DNA of 64,000 nucleotides. It comes from Oceanobacillus sp. Castelsardo. Lineage in GTDB: Bacteria; Bacillota; Bacilli; Bacillales; Amphibacillaceae. The stretch spans positions 248,001-312,000 of the forward strand of contig NZ_LYCS01000002.1 in assembly GCF_001659985.1 (NCBI RefSeq), in the 5' to 3' direction. Shown here one piece after another: positions 35,936 through 44,602 of the stretch. A model generated the notes under the pieces. The model was not told the origin of the DNA. It searched no databases and saw only the letters and a list, made by a program, of their open reading frames with translations. The stretch's first letter is position 1. Every line of letters begins with the position of its first letter. The position numbers and the translations under genes are program-made.

Positions 35936-36727
35936 TTATAAAGCCCTTACCGATCCACCATCTACAACTAATGTTTGCCCAGTTATATATGTATTTGCTC
36001 CTGATCCTAAAAATACAATCGCTTTGGCAAATTCCTCTGGTTTTCCGAAGCGTCCCATCGGAATGTTTTTTACTTCTTCCTCAATAACTTGATCAATGGA
36101 TATTCCTTGTTGATCTGCAGCAAATTGATATAAATCGTTAATTCGATCCGTATGAATAACTCCAGGACCAACTGTATTAATCAAAATATTTTCCTCTGCA
36201 AGTTCCCGTGCTAATGTTTTTGATAGTCCTACGATTCCTGGTCTCATTGTATTGGATAGGACAAGATTGTCTAAACTTTGATACATCGATGAAGAAGCTA
36301 AATTAACAATTGCCCCACGTTTTTGTTTTTGCATATATGGAACCACAGTACGAATCGTACGAACAAAGCTAAGTAAATTCAGTTCAAATGCATGGTACCA
36401 TTCTTCATCCGTCATATCTAGAAACTTTCCAGCAGGTGGACCCCCTGCATTATTAACCAATACATCGACTGTTCCATTCCAAGATACAGCCTTGTCCACT
36501 AAACGCTCAATATCATCTACTTTTTTCATATCACAAACCATATAATCAACGTGATTGTTTCCAGTTTCCTGTTTTATTTCTTCTACAGTTAACTTTAATT
36601 CATCCTCGCTTCGACTGCTAATTAAAACATGGGCACCCTCTTTCGCATACTCAAGTGCAGAAGCTTTTCCCAATCCTTTACTAGCCGCAGTAACAATGAC
36701 AGATTTCCCTTTTAAACCTAAATCCAT
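35936..36727 (-). CDS. SDR-family oxidoreductase with altered catalytic motif
   Basis: 263 residues from the ATG at 36727, which follows AAGGGGTGG; the frame to 36784 lacks such a site. The Rossmann start is GKSVIVTAASKGLGKASA, NNAGGPPAG is the structural NAG motif, and SSSM holds the catalytic Ser. Where classical SDRs have YxxxK this protein reads SNTMR, so both Tyr and Lys are replaced. I recall similar LSN-R variants in other 3-oxoacyl-ACP-reductase-like proteins, so it is probably a stable subfamily, but ordinary dehydrogenase activity should not be assumed. C-terminal GQTLVVDGGSVRAL is standard. Confidence 0.85.
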   Translation of the reverse strand: MDLGLKGKSVIVTAASKGLGKASALEYAKEGAHVLISSRSEDELKLTVEEIKQETGNNHVDYMVCDMKKVDDIERLVDKAVSWNGTVDVLVNNAGGPPAGKFLDMTDEEWYHAFELNLLSFVRTIRTVVPYMQKQKRGAIVNLASSSMYQSLDNLVLSNTMRPGIVGLSKTLARELAEENILINTVGPGVIHTDRINDLYQFAADQQGISIDQVIEEEVKNIPMGRFGKPEEFAKAIVFLGSGANTYITGQTLVVDGGSVRAL

Positions 36728-36818
36728 TAATCCCACCCCTTGTTTAAATTTACTTCTACCCCTATTATAAACAAACCTATTCAAATATTCCCACTACTTG
36801 AATTCAACTTTGATAGAA

Positions 36819-37727
36819 TTACATAATATTTAACAATATCGTGATTGTTAGAATACTAGTAACAGTAGAGATAAACGTAATACTTGATACTAATTCAGGC
36901 TCCGTGTCAAATTCAATCGCATACATTGTGGTCGTTGCTGCAGGAGGCATTGCCGAAATAGTAATAAGGATTGCTCCAATCAATGGATTGATATTCGAAA
37001 AATAAACAAATCCTGCTGCAAATAAAGGTGCAACGATCATTTTCAAAAAAACACTAGAGGTAATTACCTGCCAATTTATTTTAATTCCAGTAATCGATCC
37101 TAACTGCATCCCCAGTACAATCATCATGACAGGAATCGATGCCTCCCCTACCATTGATAATGTAGAATGAATCGATTCAGTAATTGGAATCTGGAAGAAT
37201 TGGAAAATAAAAGCCAGAAACATCGCATAGGTTGTTGGCATTTTAAATACATTTAACAAAGCTCTCTTGATTCCACTTGAACTACGTGAAGCATAGTAAA
37301 CCCCAAAGAAGTTATTCTGTAATCCTTGTACTACCATAATAAAAACCGCATATGGTAAAGCCGCTTGCCCTAAACTAAATAAAACAACTGGTAGACCATA
37401 ATTCCCTGAATTCATAAAACCTGTCGATAATATTGCTGCACTTTCCACGTTTTTCGACCATTTGAAAACCTTAGCAAGAACTTTATTTAGAAACACCATA
37501 ACATAGAATAAAATAAACATATAAATAAAAATGACGGCATAAGCACTGTTAAAATCCGCATCGTATAATGATATAAAAACCAGTGCAGGTGACAGAATGT
37601 AAATTGTTACTGCTGAAACTGATTTTACATCTAAGACTCTTAGCCTTTGTAAAATAAATCCCGCTAAAAATACAAGCATGATTGGTAAAATTACATTAAA
37701 GAATAAGGACAATACTTTCATCTCCAT
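36819..37727 (-). CDS. AEC (auxin efflux carrier) family transporter
   Basis: 302 residues with about ten hydrophobic helices in two halves. The N-terminal LPIMLVFLAGFILQRLRVLD, the MNSGNYGLPVVLFSLG motif and the C-terminal half beginning ASIPVMMIVLGMQLG are typical of AEC/YfdV-like permeases, which move small organic anions such as malate. Single gene on the minus strand. The ATG at 37727 is preceded by a weak site; ATG two codons downstream is an alternative. Substrate is unknown. Confidence 0.88.
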   Translation of the reverse strand: MEMKVLSLFFNVILPIMLVFLAGFILQRLRVLDVKSVSAVTIYILSPALVFISLYDADFNSAYAVIFIYMFILFYVMVFLNKVLAKVFKWSKNVESAAILSTGFMNSGNYGLPVVLFSLGQAALPYAVFIMVVQGLQNNFFGVYYASRSSSGIKRALLNVFKMPTTYAMFLAFIFQFFQIPITESIHSTLSMVGEASIPVMMIVLGMQLGSITGIKINWQVITSSVFLKMIVAPLFAAGFVYFSNINPLIGAILITISAMPPAATTTMYAIEFDTEPELVSSITFISTVTSILTITILLNIM

Positions 37728-37929
37728 CTAACTAGACTATATTTTTAAAATTGATAGACTATTATTTAGTGTACCATAATTATAAGATTTTGATATAAAC
37801 AATATCTTATATATTCGTATCTCACCCCTCAAAAATTTGACATCTAGATTAAACAAATGTATAGTTAATAGGTTGCACTTGAAGTAACAACTAAGTGTCC
37901 TGGCATTCTACAATGTTTTTGAAGATGCT

Positions 37930-38195
37930 TATTCACACTGGCGCGTCTAAGGGGACGCAAGGACGTAAGAGCAGGTTGGGCTTACGTTGTTAAGTTAGAG
38001 AACATGAAATGAAATAGCAAGAGCCCCGCAATACATGCAGGATGCTTGAGCTAGATAAATAGTGTAGATAATGTACCGCGGTTAATGGAAAGAATGATGC
38101 TGAATTCCTCTCGCAAGAATTGGAATTAAAATATAAAACTTATGTGTTACTTTGTAATCAAAGGGGGTACTCTTGTAATAGGGTATCCCCTTTTC
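37930..38195 (+). ncRNA. Candidate structured RNA or leader upstream of cvfB
   Basis: Visible helices are GCGTC/GACGC (37943-37947 with 37954-37958) and ACGTAAG/CTTACGT (37963-37969 with 37981-37987), followed by CCCCGC-rich and ACCGCGG segments. At the end lies an 11-bp hairpin (38161-38171 with 38184-38194) ending in TTTT. The layout resembles a riboswitch or attenuator leader or a small RNA on the plus strand, but it matches no family I know. It could also be the remnant of a mobile element. Strand is inferred from the terminal hairpin and from cvfB. Confidence 0.35.
38161..38195 (+). terminator. Terminator-like hairpin before cvfB
   Basis: AAAGGGGGTAC (38161-38171) pairs with GTATCCCCTTT (38184-38194) with one G-T pair. 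Only four T residues follow, partly inside the stem, so attenuation is possible but unproven. Confidence 0.5.
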
Positions 38196-38234
38196 CAAAA
38201 AGAGTGAGAAATACATATAGAAAGTAGGTTACAC

Positions 38235-39089
38235 ATGAATACATTAAAACTAGGAACAGTACAAACGATGACGGTATTACGTAAAATAGATACAGGTTAC
38301 GTCTTAGAAAAAAATAGTGAACAAGCTTTATTACATGTTAATGAAACAGACAAGGAGCATGAAGAAGGACAAGAAATTAGCGTTTTTCTTTACATGGATA
38401 AGAAAGGGAATATCACGGCCACAACTACTTTGCCAACGATTCAAATGGATGAATATGGATGGGCTGAGGTAGTTGAAAGCATTCCCAGGCTTGGAGTTTT
38501 TGTAGATATTGGTATTGCAAAAGACTTTTTAGTTTCTAGTGACGACTTACCTTTGTATTCAAAGGTATGGCCAGAACCAGGAGATCAACTATTTGTAACG
38601 TTAGGTGTTGATAAAAAAGGGAGATTATTAGCCATTCCAGCAACAGAAGGAATGATGTACCGTGAGTTTGAAACAGCTAAGGAAGATATGTTGAATAAAC
38701 AGGTGAGCGGAAGAGTTTATCATACAAGTAAAGAAGGTTCTGCTATCATTACCGAAGATTATTATCGGGGATTTATTCATCATACGGAACGAAAATCAGA
38801 ACCCCGATTAGGTGAACTCGTAAACGGTCGCGTGATAGAGGTAAAGGGGGATGGGACATTAAATGTTTCATTGCGCCCGCTTAAACAACACGGAATGATT
38901 GATGATGCAGAAATGATTCTTCAACATCTCCAGGATAATAATGGCATGATTCCTTTTGGAGATAAGAGTGAACCAGAAGATATTCGAGGTACTTTCCAAA
39001 TTAGTAAAGCGGCATTTAAACGTGCCCTTGGAAAGTTGATGAAAGAAGGAACAGTGGAACAGCGCGATGGTAAGACGTACTTAAAATGA
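38235..39089 (+). CDS. cvfB: CvfB/YitL family S1-domain RNA-binding protein
   Basis: 284 residues. Repeated S1-like OB folds occupy roughly 1-60, 65-135 (GVFVDIGIAKDFLVSSDDLP) and 145-215 (YRGFIHHTERKSEPRLGE, GRVIEVKGDGTLNVSLRP), followed by a C-terminal winged helix (FQISKAAFKRALGKLMKEG). In Staphylococcus CvfB binds RNA and affects virulence-gene expression; B. subtilis YitL is uncharacterised. Single gene; the ATG follows AGTAGG, a weak ribosome site. A hairpin-rich leader lies upstream. Confidence 0.9.
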   Translation: MNTLKLGTVQTMTVLRKIDTGYVLEKNSEQALLHVNETDKEHEEGQEISVFLYMDKKGNITATTTLPTIQMDEYGWAEVVESIPRLGVFVDIGIAKDFLVSSDDLPLYSKVWPEPGDQLFVTLGVDKKGRLLAIPATEGMMYREFETAKEDMLNKQVSGRVYHTSKEGSAIITEDYYRGFIHHTERKSEPRLGELVNGRVIEVKGDGTLNVSLRPLKQHGMIDDAEMILQHLQDNNGMIPFGDKSEPEDIRGTFQISKAAFKRALGKLMKEGTVEQRDGKTYLK

Positions 39090-39092
39090 TTA

Positions 39093-39131
39093 AAAAACGA
39101 TAGTCCCTTTCATTAAGGTTCTATCGTTTTT
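39093..39131. terminator. Terminator of cvfB (bidirectional)
   Basis: AAAAACGATAG (39093-39103) pairs with CTATCGTTTTT (39121-39131), four bases after the cvfB stop codon and just before the stop of the convergent small membrane protein gene. Confidence 0.85.
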
Positions 39132-39134
39132 GTT

Positions 39135-39431
39135 TTATGCATTTTTCGTATTTGGTTGTTGATAAGCATCAATAATAGAAATAAGGATTAGGGTAACTGC
39201 AGCTGCGAACATACATGCAATTCCAACTCCACCTAATGGTGCGCCCATAACTTGAGTATTCACTAAAGGTGATGCGAACATACATAATAATCCGATTGCG
39301 GCAATAAGTATTCCAGGATAATATCCTATGTTCTTTTCTTTTGATGCTCTAACTAGAAATAAACTAATAACAAATGCGACAAATGCAAGGATACCACCAA
39401 ATGTTAAAACTGATGCAACCATCCTCTTCAC
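39135..39431 (-). CDS. Small three-helix membrane protein, function unknown
   Basis: 98 residues with three hydrophobic segments (about 5-27, 37-55 and 66-90) and a short polar tail. I do not recognise a named family. It starts at ATG with a GAGG site and ends next to the cvfB terminator. Composition and codon use look native, so it is probably expressed, but nothing nearby suggests a role. Confidence 0.65.
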   Translation of the reverse strand: MKRMVASVLTFGGILAFVAFVISLFLVRASKEKNIGYYPGILIAAIGLLCMFASPLVNTQVMGAPLGGVGIACMFAAAVTLILISIIDAYQQPNTKNA

Positions 39432-39531
39432 CCCACTATAAAATAATCCTATAACTTAGTCTACATTCGAACGCTTACAAAGTCAATTGTTTATCCTTTT
39501 AGTTAGGACTGACCATTTAAATTGTATTTGT

Positions 39532-39561
39532 TTGAATGTTAACAGTCCAAGCCGTTATAAT
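39532..39561 (+). promoter_or_regulatory. SigmaA-type promoter of the HAD gene
   Basis: TTGAAT (39532-39537), an 18-bp spacer, then TATAAT (39556-39561), about 45 bp before the start codon. Confidence 0.55.
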
Positions 39562-39605
39562 AGTGGAGATTTGATATTCTACATTAATTTTAAAAGGAGT
39601 CTATT

Positions 39606-40391
39606 ATGACATTTAAGGCAGTATTTTTAGATATTGATGGAACAATATTAAGACCGGACCATTCGTATTCAGAAAAAACAAAAGATGCTATTGAGCAGCT
39701 ACAAAACAATGGTATAGAAGTATTTCTTGCGACTGGTAGACCTATTCATGAAATTAAAGAATTAGCAACATCTTTAAACATCGATTCTTTTATAGGCTAT
39801 AATGGAGCACTTGCCATTTATAATAGTGAAACCATTGTAAATGAAACGATGGGTGAAAATTTAGTAAATAAGATGGTTGCTATATCTAAAGACAATCAGC
39901 ATGAGTTTGTTATGTATACGAACAATATGAGTTATTTTGCAAATATGAACAGCCCTTTTTCGCGAGATTTCAGTGAAATTTTCCAAATGAATCATATCGA
40001 AAATTACACTTCTAAGGTAGCTGACCAAATATTAGGCATAACCATTATGAACGTCAAAGAAGATGAAAAGGCGCTTTATCAAATTGATCCTAGTATTGTG
40101 CTTGCTGAAGTGAATGTCAATAATTTAAATCATACCTATGATGTTCTCCGTACGAATGTTAATAAAGGAGAAGCTATTAAAAAGACATTAGAACGATTAA
40201 ACATTTCCGCAGATGAAGTCATTGCCTTTGGAGATGGAATGAATGATAAAGAAATGCTCCAATTTGTTGGAGAAGGATTTGCTATGGGTAATGCGAACCC
40301 TGATTTATTCCAATACGCGAAACATAAAACTACTACTGTAACGGAAGATGGAATATATAACGGTTTAAAAAAGTTAGATTTAGTTCTATAA
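39606..40391 (+). CDS. Cof-type HAD-IIB phosphatase
   Basis: 261 residues. Motif I is FLDIDGT (D8 nucleophile), motif II ATGR, a conserved Lys sits in NVNKGEAIKKTLERL, and motif IV is FGDGMNDKEML. The large C2B cap between them matches the Cof/YkrA/YxeH group of sugar-phosphate or flavin-related phosphatases. It is only distantly similar to the HAD gene at 311-1048, so it is not a recent duplicate. Monocistronic with its own promoter and terminator. Substrate unknown. Confidence 0.86.
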   Translation: MTFKAVFLDIDGTILRPDHSYSEKTKDAIEQLQNNGIEVFLATGRPIHEIKELATSLNIDSFIGYNGALAIYNSETIVNETMGENLVNKMVAISKDNQHEFVMYTNNMSYFANMNSPFSRDFSEIFQMNHIENYTSKVADQILGITIMNVKEDEKALYQIDPSIVLAEVNVNNLNHTYDVLRTNVNKGEAIKKTLERLNISADEVIAFGDGMNDKEMLQFVGEGFAMGNANPDLFQYAKHKTTTVTEDGIYNGLKKLDLVL

Positions 40392-40424
40392 AAGGCTAAA
40401 ATGAGATGCTTACTTAGCTATAAG

Positions 40425-40467
40425 AAATAACCTACCAATCATCCATTAAATGATCGGTAGGCTATTT
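40425..40467. terminator. Bidirectional terminator between the HAD gene and the peptide-binding protein gene
   Basis: An 18-bp stem with two mismatches (40425-40442 with 40450-40467) lies between the convergent genes. Confidence 0.8.
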
Positions 40468-40535
40468 CACTTTTAATATAGATTTTTATTATCAATAACA
40501 AACTACCTAATACGTGAATGCCTATTCCGCATTCA

Positions 40536-42317
40536 TTATTCTGCTTTAAAAGGTTCTCCATGGGTTACACCAATTTCATGGAATCCCATAAAATCCGGTC
40601 CAATCGAATAGTTCACGACACGTTTGTTAATCGGAACAAGTATGGAGCGGAAAAGCGTTGGAAACACAGGAATTTCATCTACCATTAATTGTTGCCACTC
40701 ACTGTACACTTCTTGGCGGTATTCTGAATCAAAAGCCTCTTCTGATAACCCTTCTTTCAACAGACGGTCATTTTCTTCACTAGCATAGCGAGAGAAGTTA
40801 AAAATTGCCTGACGTCCATATAAACCAGATGGGTCCACATCCGTTGCAACGCTCCAAGCACCTTGATAAATATCAACTGCTGGGTCATCATCTCCATTTT
40901 GTCCAATTCTGTCATAAAAGCTATTAAATTCAATCAAACGACCATCTAATAGTTGAACGTTAAGCCCTACTTGCTCCCAAGATTGAACATAATAGTTTGT
41001 AAGTGGCTCAGCGATATCCCCACTAGACATGGAAGCAAAATTAATTACTAATTCTTCCCCATCTGGATTTTCACGCATTCCATCATTGTTCGTATCCACA
41101 TATCCAGCTTCATCTAAGATTTGTTTTGCCTTTTCCGGATCAAAGGTTGGCGCTTCAATAGAATCATCATGATAATCTGGATGAGAAGGCGGAATTAGCG
41201 TATTAGCATTCCATCTAAGTCCATTATAAAACTGTTTAGCCACTGCATCATTATCGACTGCATACCACATAGCGCGACGCAAGTTTACATCTGCCATTTT
41301 TGCATCTGGATCTGGTTTTACTTCTTGGGCTTCTTTATCCCAAGTACCTAATTTAAATCCAATGTAACTATAAGACATATCAACTTTTCCCAAAAATTCC
41401 ACGTTAGTAAGACTAGCTTCTACATCTGCATATTGCTCGGATGGAAAGCTGTCAACTACATCTACATCCCCTGACTTAAGCGCCTGAACAATCGTCTGCG
41501 GATTGACTACTTTTACAGTCACCCCATCTAATTTAGGCGCTCCCTGCCAATAATCTCCATTAGCTGTCAGGCTAACAGATTCTCCTGGAACAATACTTTC
41601 CACTTTAAATGGTCCAAAACCAATTGGATTTTTACGTACTGCATCTGATGCAGACATATCAGCAACCGGGATATCTTCAAAAATATGTTTTGGTAACGCA
41701 TATGGCCAAACACCACCAGCCAATAGAGACGGTGTACCTTCTATATATGTTATTTTCAAGGTTTTTTCATCTACTACCTCAAGACCTGAAATCGAATTCG
41801 TATCTCCATTATGATATTCTTCCATACCTGCTATATTTCTAAATGAGGAGTCATAGCGAGGTCCATCATAATCTGGATGTCCAATTACTTCTATTGCGTA
41901 TGCCCAATCCTCTGCCTTTACCGGCTCACCATCATGCCAATTAACATTATCACGAATAGTGAAAGTAAACGTATGATGATCCTCACTCACTTTAAATGTC
42001 GCTGCACCATCTTGCGTATAATTATGGTTTTTATCAACGGATAGTAGTGATTCATCGAACCATTTAATGATTTCATTATCAAATGATCCAGAATAAAAAT
42101 TATAGTTTAATGTTCCTTCAAAAGGGGTCTCTGTTACTAGACCATAATTTAAAGTACCACCATCGATTGCTTCGCCTTCTGTTGATGAATCGGTCGAAAA
42201 GTCCTCTATAGAATATATAGTATCCTCTGATTCCCCATTTGAATCATTACCACATGCAACCAATAGTACGAACATGATTAGCATGATGACCAGAATCCAC
42301 TTACTCTTTCTCATCAT
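40536..42317 (-). CDS. Oligopeptide ABC transporter substrate-binding lipoprotein (AppA/OppA type)
   Basis: 593 residues. The type II signal peptide ends LLVACG with lipidated Cys22. The mature protein is a family 5 solute-binding protein: KVSEDHHTFTFTIRDNVNWHDGEPV is the classic SBP_bac_5 motif. It captures peptides, or sometimes nickel or opine-like ligands, for the adjoining permease. Last gene of the D-F-B-C-A operon. Either of two adjacent ATGs after AAGGAGG could start translation. Confidence 0.9.
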   Translation of the reverse strand: MMRKSKWILVIMLIMFVLLVACGNDSNGESEDTIYSIEDFSTDSSTEGEAIDGGTLNYGLVTETPFEGTLNYNFYSGSFDNEIIKWFDESLLSVDKNHNYTQDGAATFKVSEDHHTFTFTIRDNVNWHDGEPVKAEDWAYAIEVIGHPDYDGPRYDSSFRNIAGMEEYHNGDTNSISGLEVVDEKTLKITYIEGTPSLLAGGVWPYALPKHIFEDIPVADMSASDAVRKNPIGFGPFKVESIVPGESVSLTANGDYWQGAPKLDGVTVKVVNPQTIVQALKSGDVDVVDSFPSEQYADVEASLTNVEFLGKVDMSYSYIGFKLGTWDKEAQEVKPDPDAKMADVNLRRAMWYAVDNDAVAKQFYNGLRWNANTLIPPSHPDYHDDSIEAPTFDPEKAKQILDEAGYVDTNNDGMRENPDGEELVINFASMSSGDIAEPLTNYYVQSWEQVGLNVQLLDGRLIEFNSFYDRIGQNGDDDPAVDIYQGAWSVATDVDPSGLYGRQAIFNFSRYASEENDRLLKEGLSEEAFDSEYRQEVYSEWQQLMVDEIPVFPTLFRSILVPINKRVVNYSIGPDFMGFHEIGVTHGEPFKAE

Positions 42318-42415
42318 AATAACCTCCTTTTTATGTTTATTAGTCCTTTATAAAAAGACTCTAATTCTATATGTACATCCACTAAACTTCAGTGAAAGTT
42401 CTCAATAAGGAATAG

Positions 42416-43321
42416 CTATCCTTTCCTTTGCCTTGCATCTGTTGCTCGTCTTAAAGCTTCTCCCACATTTCTAACTGCAAGCATTAATACTAAGATCATA
42501 ACTGCAGCAGGAACCCAAATCCACCATCTATTCTCTAAAGTTTGTGGATTTGTAGCATAGCTTAATAGTGTTCCAAGGCTAGGTGTACTCTCTGGAAAAC
42601 CAAAACCTAAAAAGGAAAGTCCAGATTCTAACCCAATATTCGATGCTAAATTCAATGTCATCGTAACAATAATTAAGGAACTAATATTCGGCATGACTTC
42701 TCTAAATATAATTTTGAAATGCGATGTGCCTAATGTCTTCGATGCTTGTACATAATCCAATTCTTTTTCTTGCAAGGCTTTAGATCTAATCAGCCTGGCT
42801 ATCCCCATCCAACTGAACGCAGTAAAAATTAAAGAAAAAGCAACAATCGTATAATTTGGAACAATCGAAACAAACACAATTACCAACATTATGAATGGTA
42901 ATACCTGGAAAAAATCTAATACACGCATAAGAATGTTGTCAATATGGCCACCAAAATATCCAGCAACCAAACCAAATATCACTCCAATTACACCACTTAA
43001 AAATGTCACAATAAACCCAATAGAAAGCGAATTACGTGTACCGATGATTAACTGCCCAAATACATCCCTACCACCGTAATCCGTACCTAATATAAACTCT
43101 TTTGAAGGGGGTTCATGAATAGAAAACAGATCTACTTTAACAATTTCATCCTGATCCATCACAAATGAAATCCCATATACAAATACAACGATGACAATTA
43201 ACATAATGAGAGAAACAAGAGCAAGTTTATCCCTTACTAATTCGGTCCAAAGTATTCTTAAACCGGTTGAGTTATGTTCCATATTTTGTTGACTCTGCGT
43301 TTCCTTTTTATCTAATTCCAT
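42416..43321 (-). CDS. Oligopeptide ABC transporter permease (AppC/OppC type)
   Basis: 301 residues. A cytoplasmic N-terminal tail is followed by six helices and the EAA loop YVQASKTLGTSHFKIIFREVMPN; ILGTDYGGRDVFGQLIIGTR is the OppC hallmark. It pairs with the OppB-like subunit encoded 27 bp upstream. No sign of disruption. Confidence 0.92.
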   Translation of the reverse strand: MELDKKETQSQQNMEHNSTGLRILWTELVRDKLALVSLIMLIVIVVFVYGISFVMDQDEIVKVDLFSIHEPPSKEFILGTDYGGRDVFGQLIIGTRNSLSIGFIVTFLSGVIGVIFGLVAGYFGGHIDNILMRVLDFFQVLPFIMLVIVFVSIVPNYTIVAFSLIFTAFSWMGIARLIRSKALQEKELDYVQASKTLGTSHFKIIFREVMPNISSLIIVTMTLNLASNIGLESGLSFLGFGFPESTPSLGTLLSYATNPQTLENRWWIWVPAAVMILVLMLAVRNVGEALRRATDARQRKG

Positions 43322-43348
43322 ATACTCACCCCATAGATATCTAAGTCC

Positions 43349-44311
43349 CTACTTTATCCGTATACGCGGGTCAACCATACTTAGTATAATATCGGAAAGC
43401 AATGCCCCTAATATCGCCGCTGCACCAAATAATAGCACTACAGCGTTCACCACACTAAAATCTCGTTGTAATACTGATTCGATAAATAACTGCCCCATAC
43501 CCGGAAAACTAAAAATTTGTTCCACAAAGATAGTTCCGGTTATCAACATCGTAATTTCATAACCAAAAAAAGCGGCAATTGGTAATAATGAATTTCTTAG
43601 GATATGTCTGTTGTATACTCTAGATTCAGAAGCACCTTTTGCCCTTGCAGTAATAACAAAATCTTTTTGTTTCGTATCTACTATTTCACTCCGTAAATAT
43701 TGAACAGTTGATACCGTTTGAATAATAGCGATGGAAAGTGCCGGTAAAATAAGATGTTGAATTCTACTCATCACATATTCCAAGGTACCGGGTTCCAAGC
43801 CTGGCGCAACACTCCCCCCAGTTGGAAACCATTGAAAATGAAATCCAAAAATCCATAACAGTACTAATGCAAATATAAATAACGGAGTAGCAAATCCGAT
43901 ATATGTATAACCAGCAATGGAAGAATCTAGGATGGTATCATTGTATCGTCCACTAATCATGCCAAGCGGAACAGCAATAATATACGTAAAAATTAATGCC
44001 GTAACAGACAGCCAGAATGTATTCACGATTCGTTCTTCTATTAAATCGGTAACCGGCATTTTATAGCGGAAGGATTGACCAAAGTCCCCCTGAACCACAC
44101 CGCCAACCCAATCGATGTATTTTTCATACCATGGCTTATTTAAGCCTAATTTTTCCCTTTGCTCTTCTATTGTTTCCGGGTCTATATTCGGATCAACAAG
44201 ACCAGTAAGGGCATCACCTGGCATAGCTTGTGCAAGCAAAAATATTAGTACACTTAGTAGAATTAATTGAGGAAAAGTAATCACAAGTCTTCGCACGATA
44301 AATTTCCACAT
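43349..44311 (-). CDS. Oligopeptide ABC transporter permease (AppB/OppB type)
   Basis: 320 residues. RRLVITFPQLILLSVLIFLL at the N terminus, LGLNKPWYEKYIDWVGGVVQGDFGQS and the EAA loop DFVITARAKGASESRVYNRHILRNS are typical of OppB-like subunits. It forms the channel with the C subunit. Between it and the upstream F gene lies a 250-bp dispersed repeat, so the operon may be read through this repeat. Confidence 0.92.
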   Translation of the reverse strand: MWKFIVRRLVITFPQLILLSVLIFLLAQAMPGDALTGLVDPNIDPETIEEQREKLGLNKPWYEKYIDWVGGVVQGDFGQSFRYKMPVTDLIEERIVNTFWLSVTALIFTYIIAVPLGMISGRYNDTILDSSIAGYTYIGFATPLFIFALVLLWIFGFHFQWFPTGGSVAPGLEPGTLEYVMSRIQHLILPALSIAIIQTVSTVQYLRSEIVDTKQKDFVITARAKGASESRVYNRHILRNSLLPIAAFFGYEITMLITGTIFVEQIFSFPGMGQLFIESVLQRDFSVVNAVVLLFGAAAILGALLSDIILSMVDPRIRIK

Positions 44312-44342
44312 GTTTAATCAACCTTTCTCTTTTAGAGTGAGT

Positions 44343-44602
44343 TTAAAAAGGAGGATGAAAAGGACCGAGCAGTTCAAGGCGGTGTAGCTTTGAGCAGCGG
44401 AACGTATGCAATTAATACGTGAGCAGACGTTCTTCCACGCAGGAAAAGTGATTTTCTTTTCCAAGGAGCGGAAAAGCAAGCCAACGAGCTGCTTTAAAGG
44501 AAGGCCGACTAAAACCGGGCTTTGCGCCCAACGTCGGCATACCCCTTTTGCAGGGGCATGTCATTTTCACCAGACTTTTTCAACATCCTCTTGTAGAGCA
44601 AC
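44343..44602. repeat. Dispersed repeat A (MITE-like) between the App F and B genes
   Basis: It shares both ends with the repeat at 54094-54300 in the opposite orientation: AAAGGAGGATGAAAAGGACC and the AGCAGCGGAACGTATG region near the left end, TTTTTCAACATCCTCT at the right. The ends form an imperfect inverted repeat (GAGGATG with AAAAG). It also carries the two-hairpin module CGACTAA...AACGTCG (about 44508-44545) followed by CCCC/GGGG (44550-44565), shared with the element at 51126-51412. No transposase is encoded. Its right end forms the last codons of the App F gene. Confidence 0.7.

Larger units (their letters stand above)
37728..38234. other. 507-bp non-coding region with tandem hairpins upstream of cvfB
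   Basis: No protein-coding frame is supported. The left part is A+T rich. The part from about 37930 to 38130 is noticeably richer in G+C than the surrounding intergenic DNA and contains tandem stem-loops, and a terminator-like hairpin follows at 38161-38194. Treated separately as a candidate structured RNA. Confidence 0.5.

Noticed and set aside
37940-37990. Similarity of GGGGACGCAAGG to the cyclic-di-GMP-I riboswitch core
   Set aside because: The downstream AGCC helix, the tetraloop receptor and the second conserved arm are missing, so the match is limited to about nine bases.
38085-38105. T-box-like TACCGCGG upstream of cvfB
   Set aside because: The preceding GGGTGG half, stem I features and a specifier loop are absent, and cvfB is not a tRNA-related gene.
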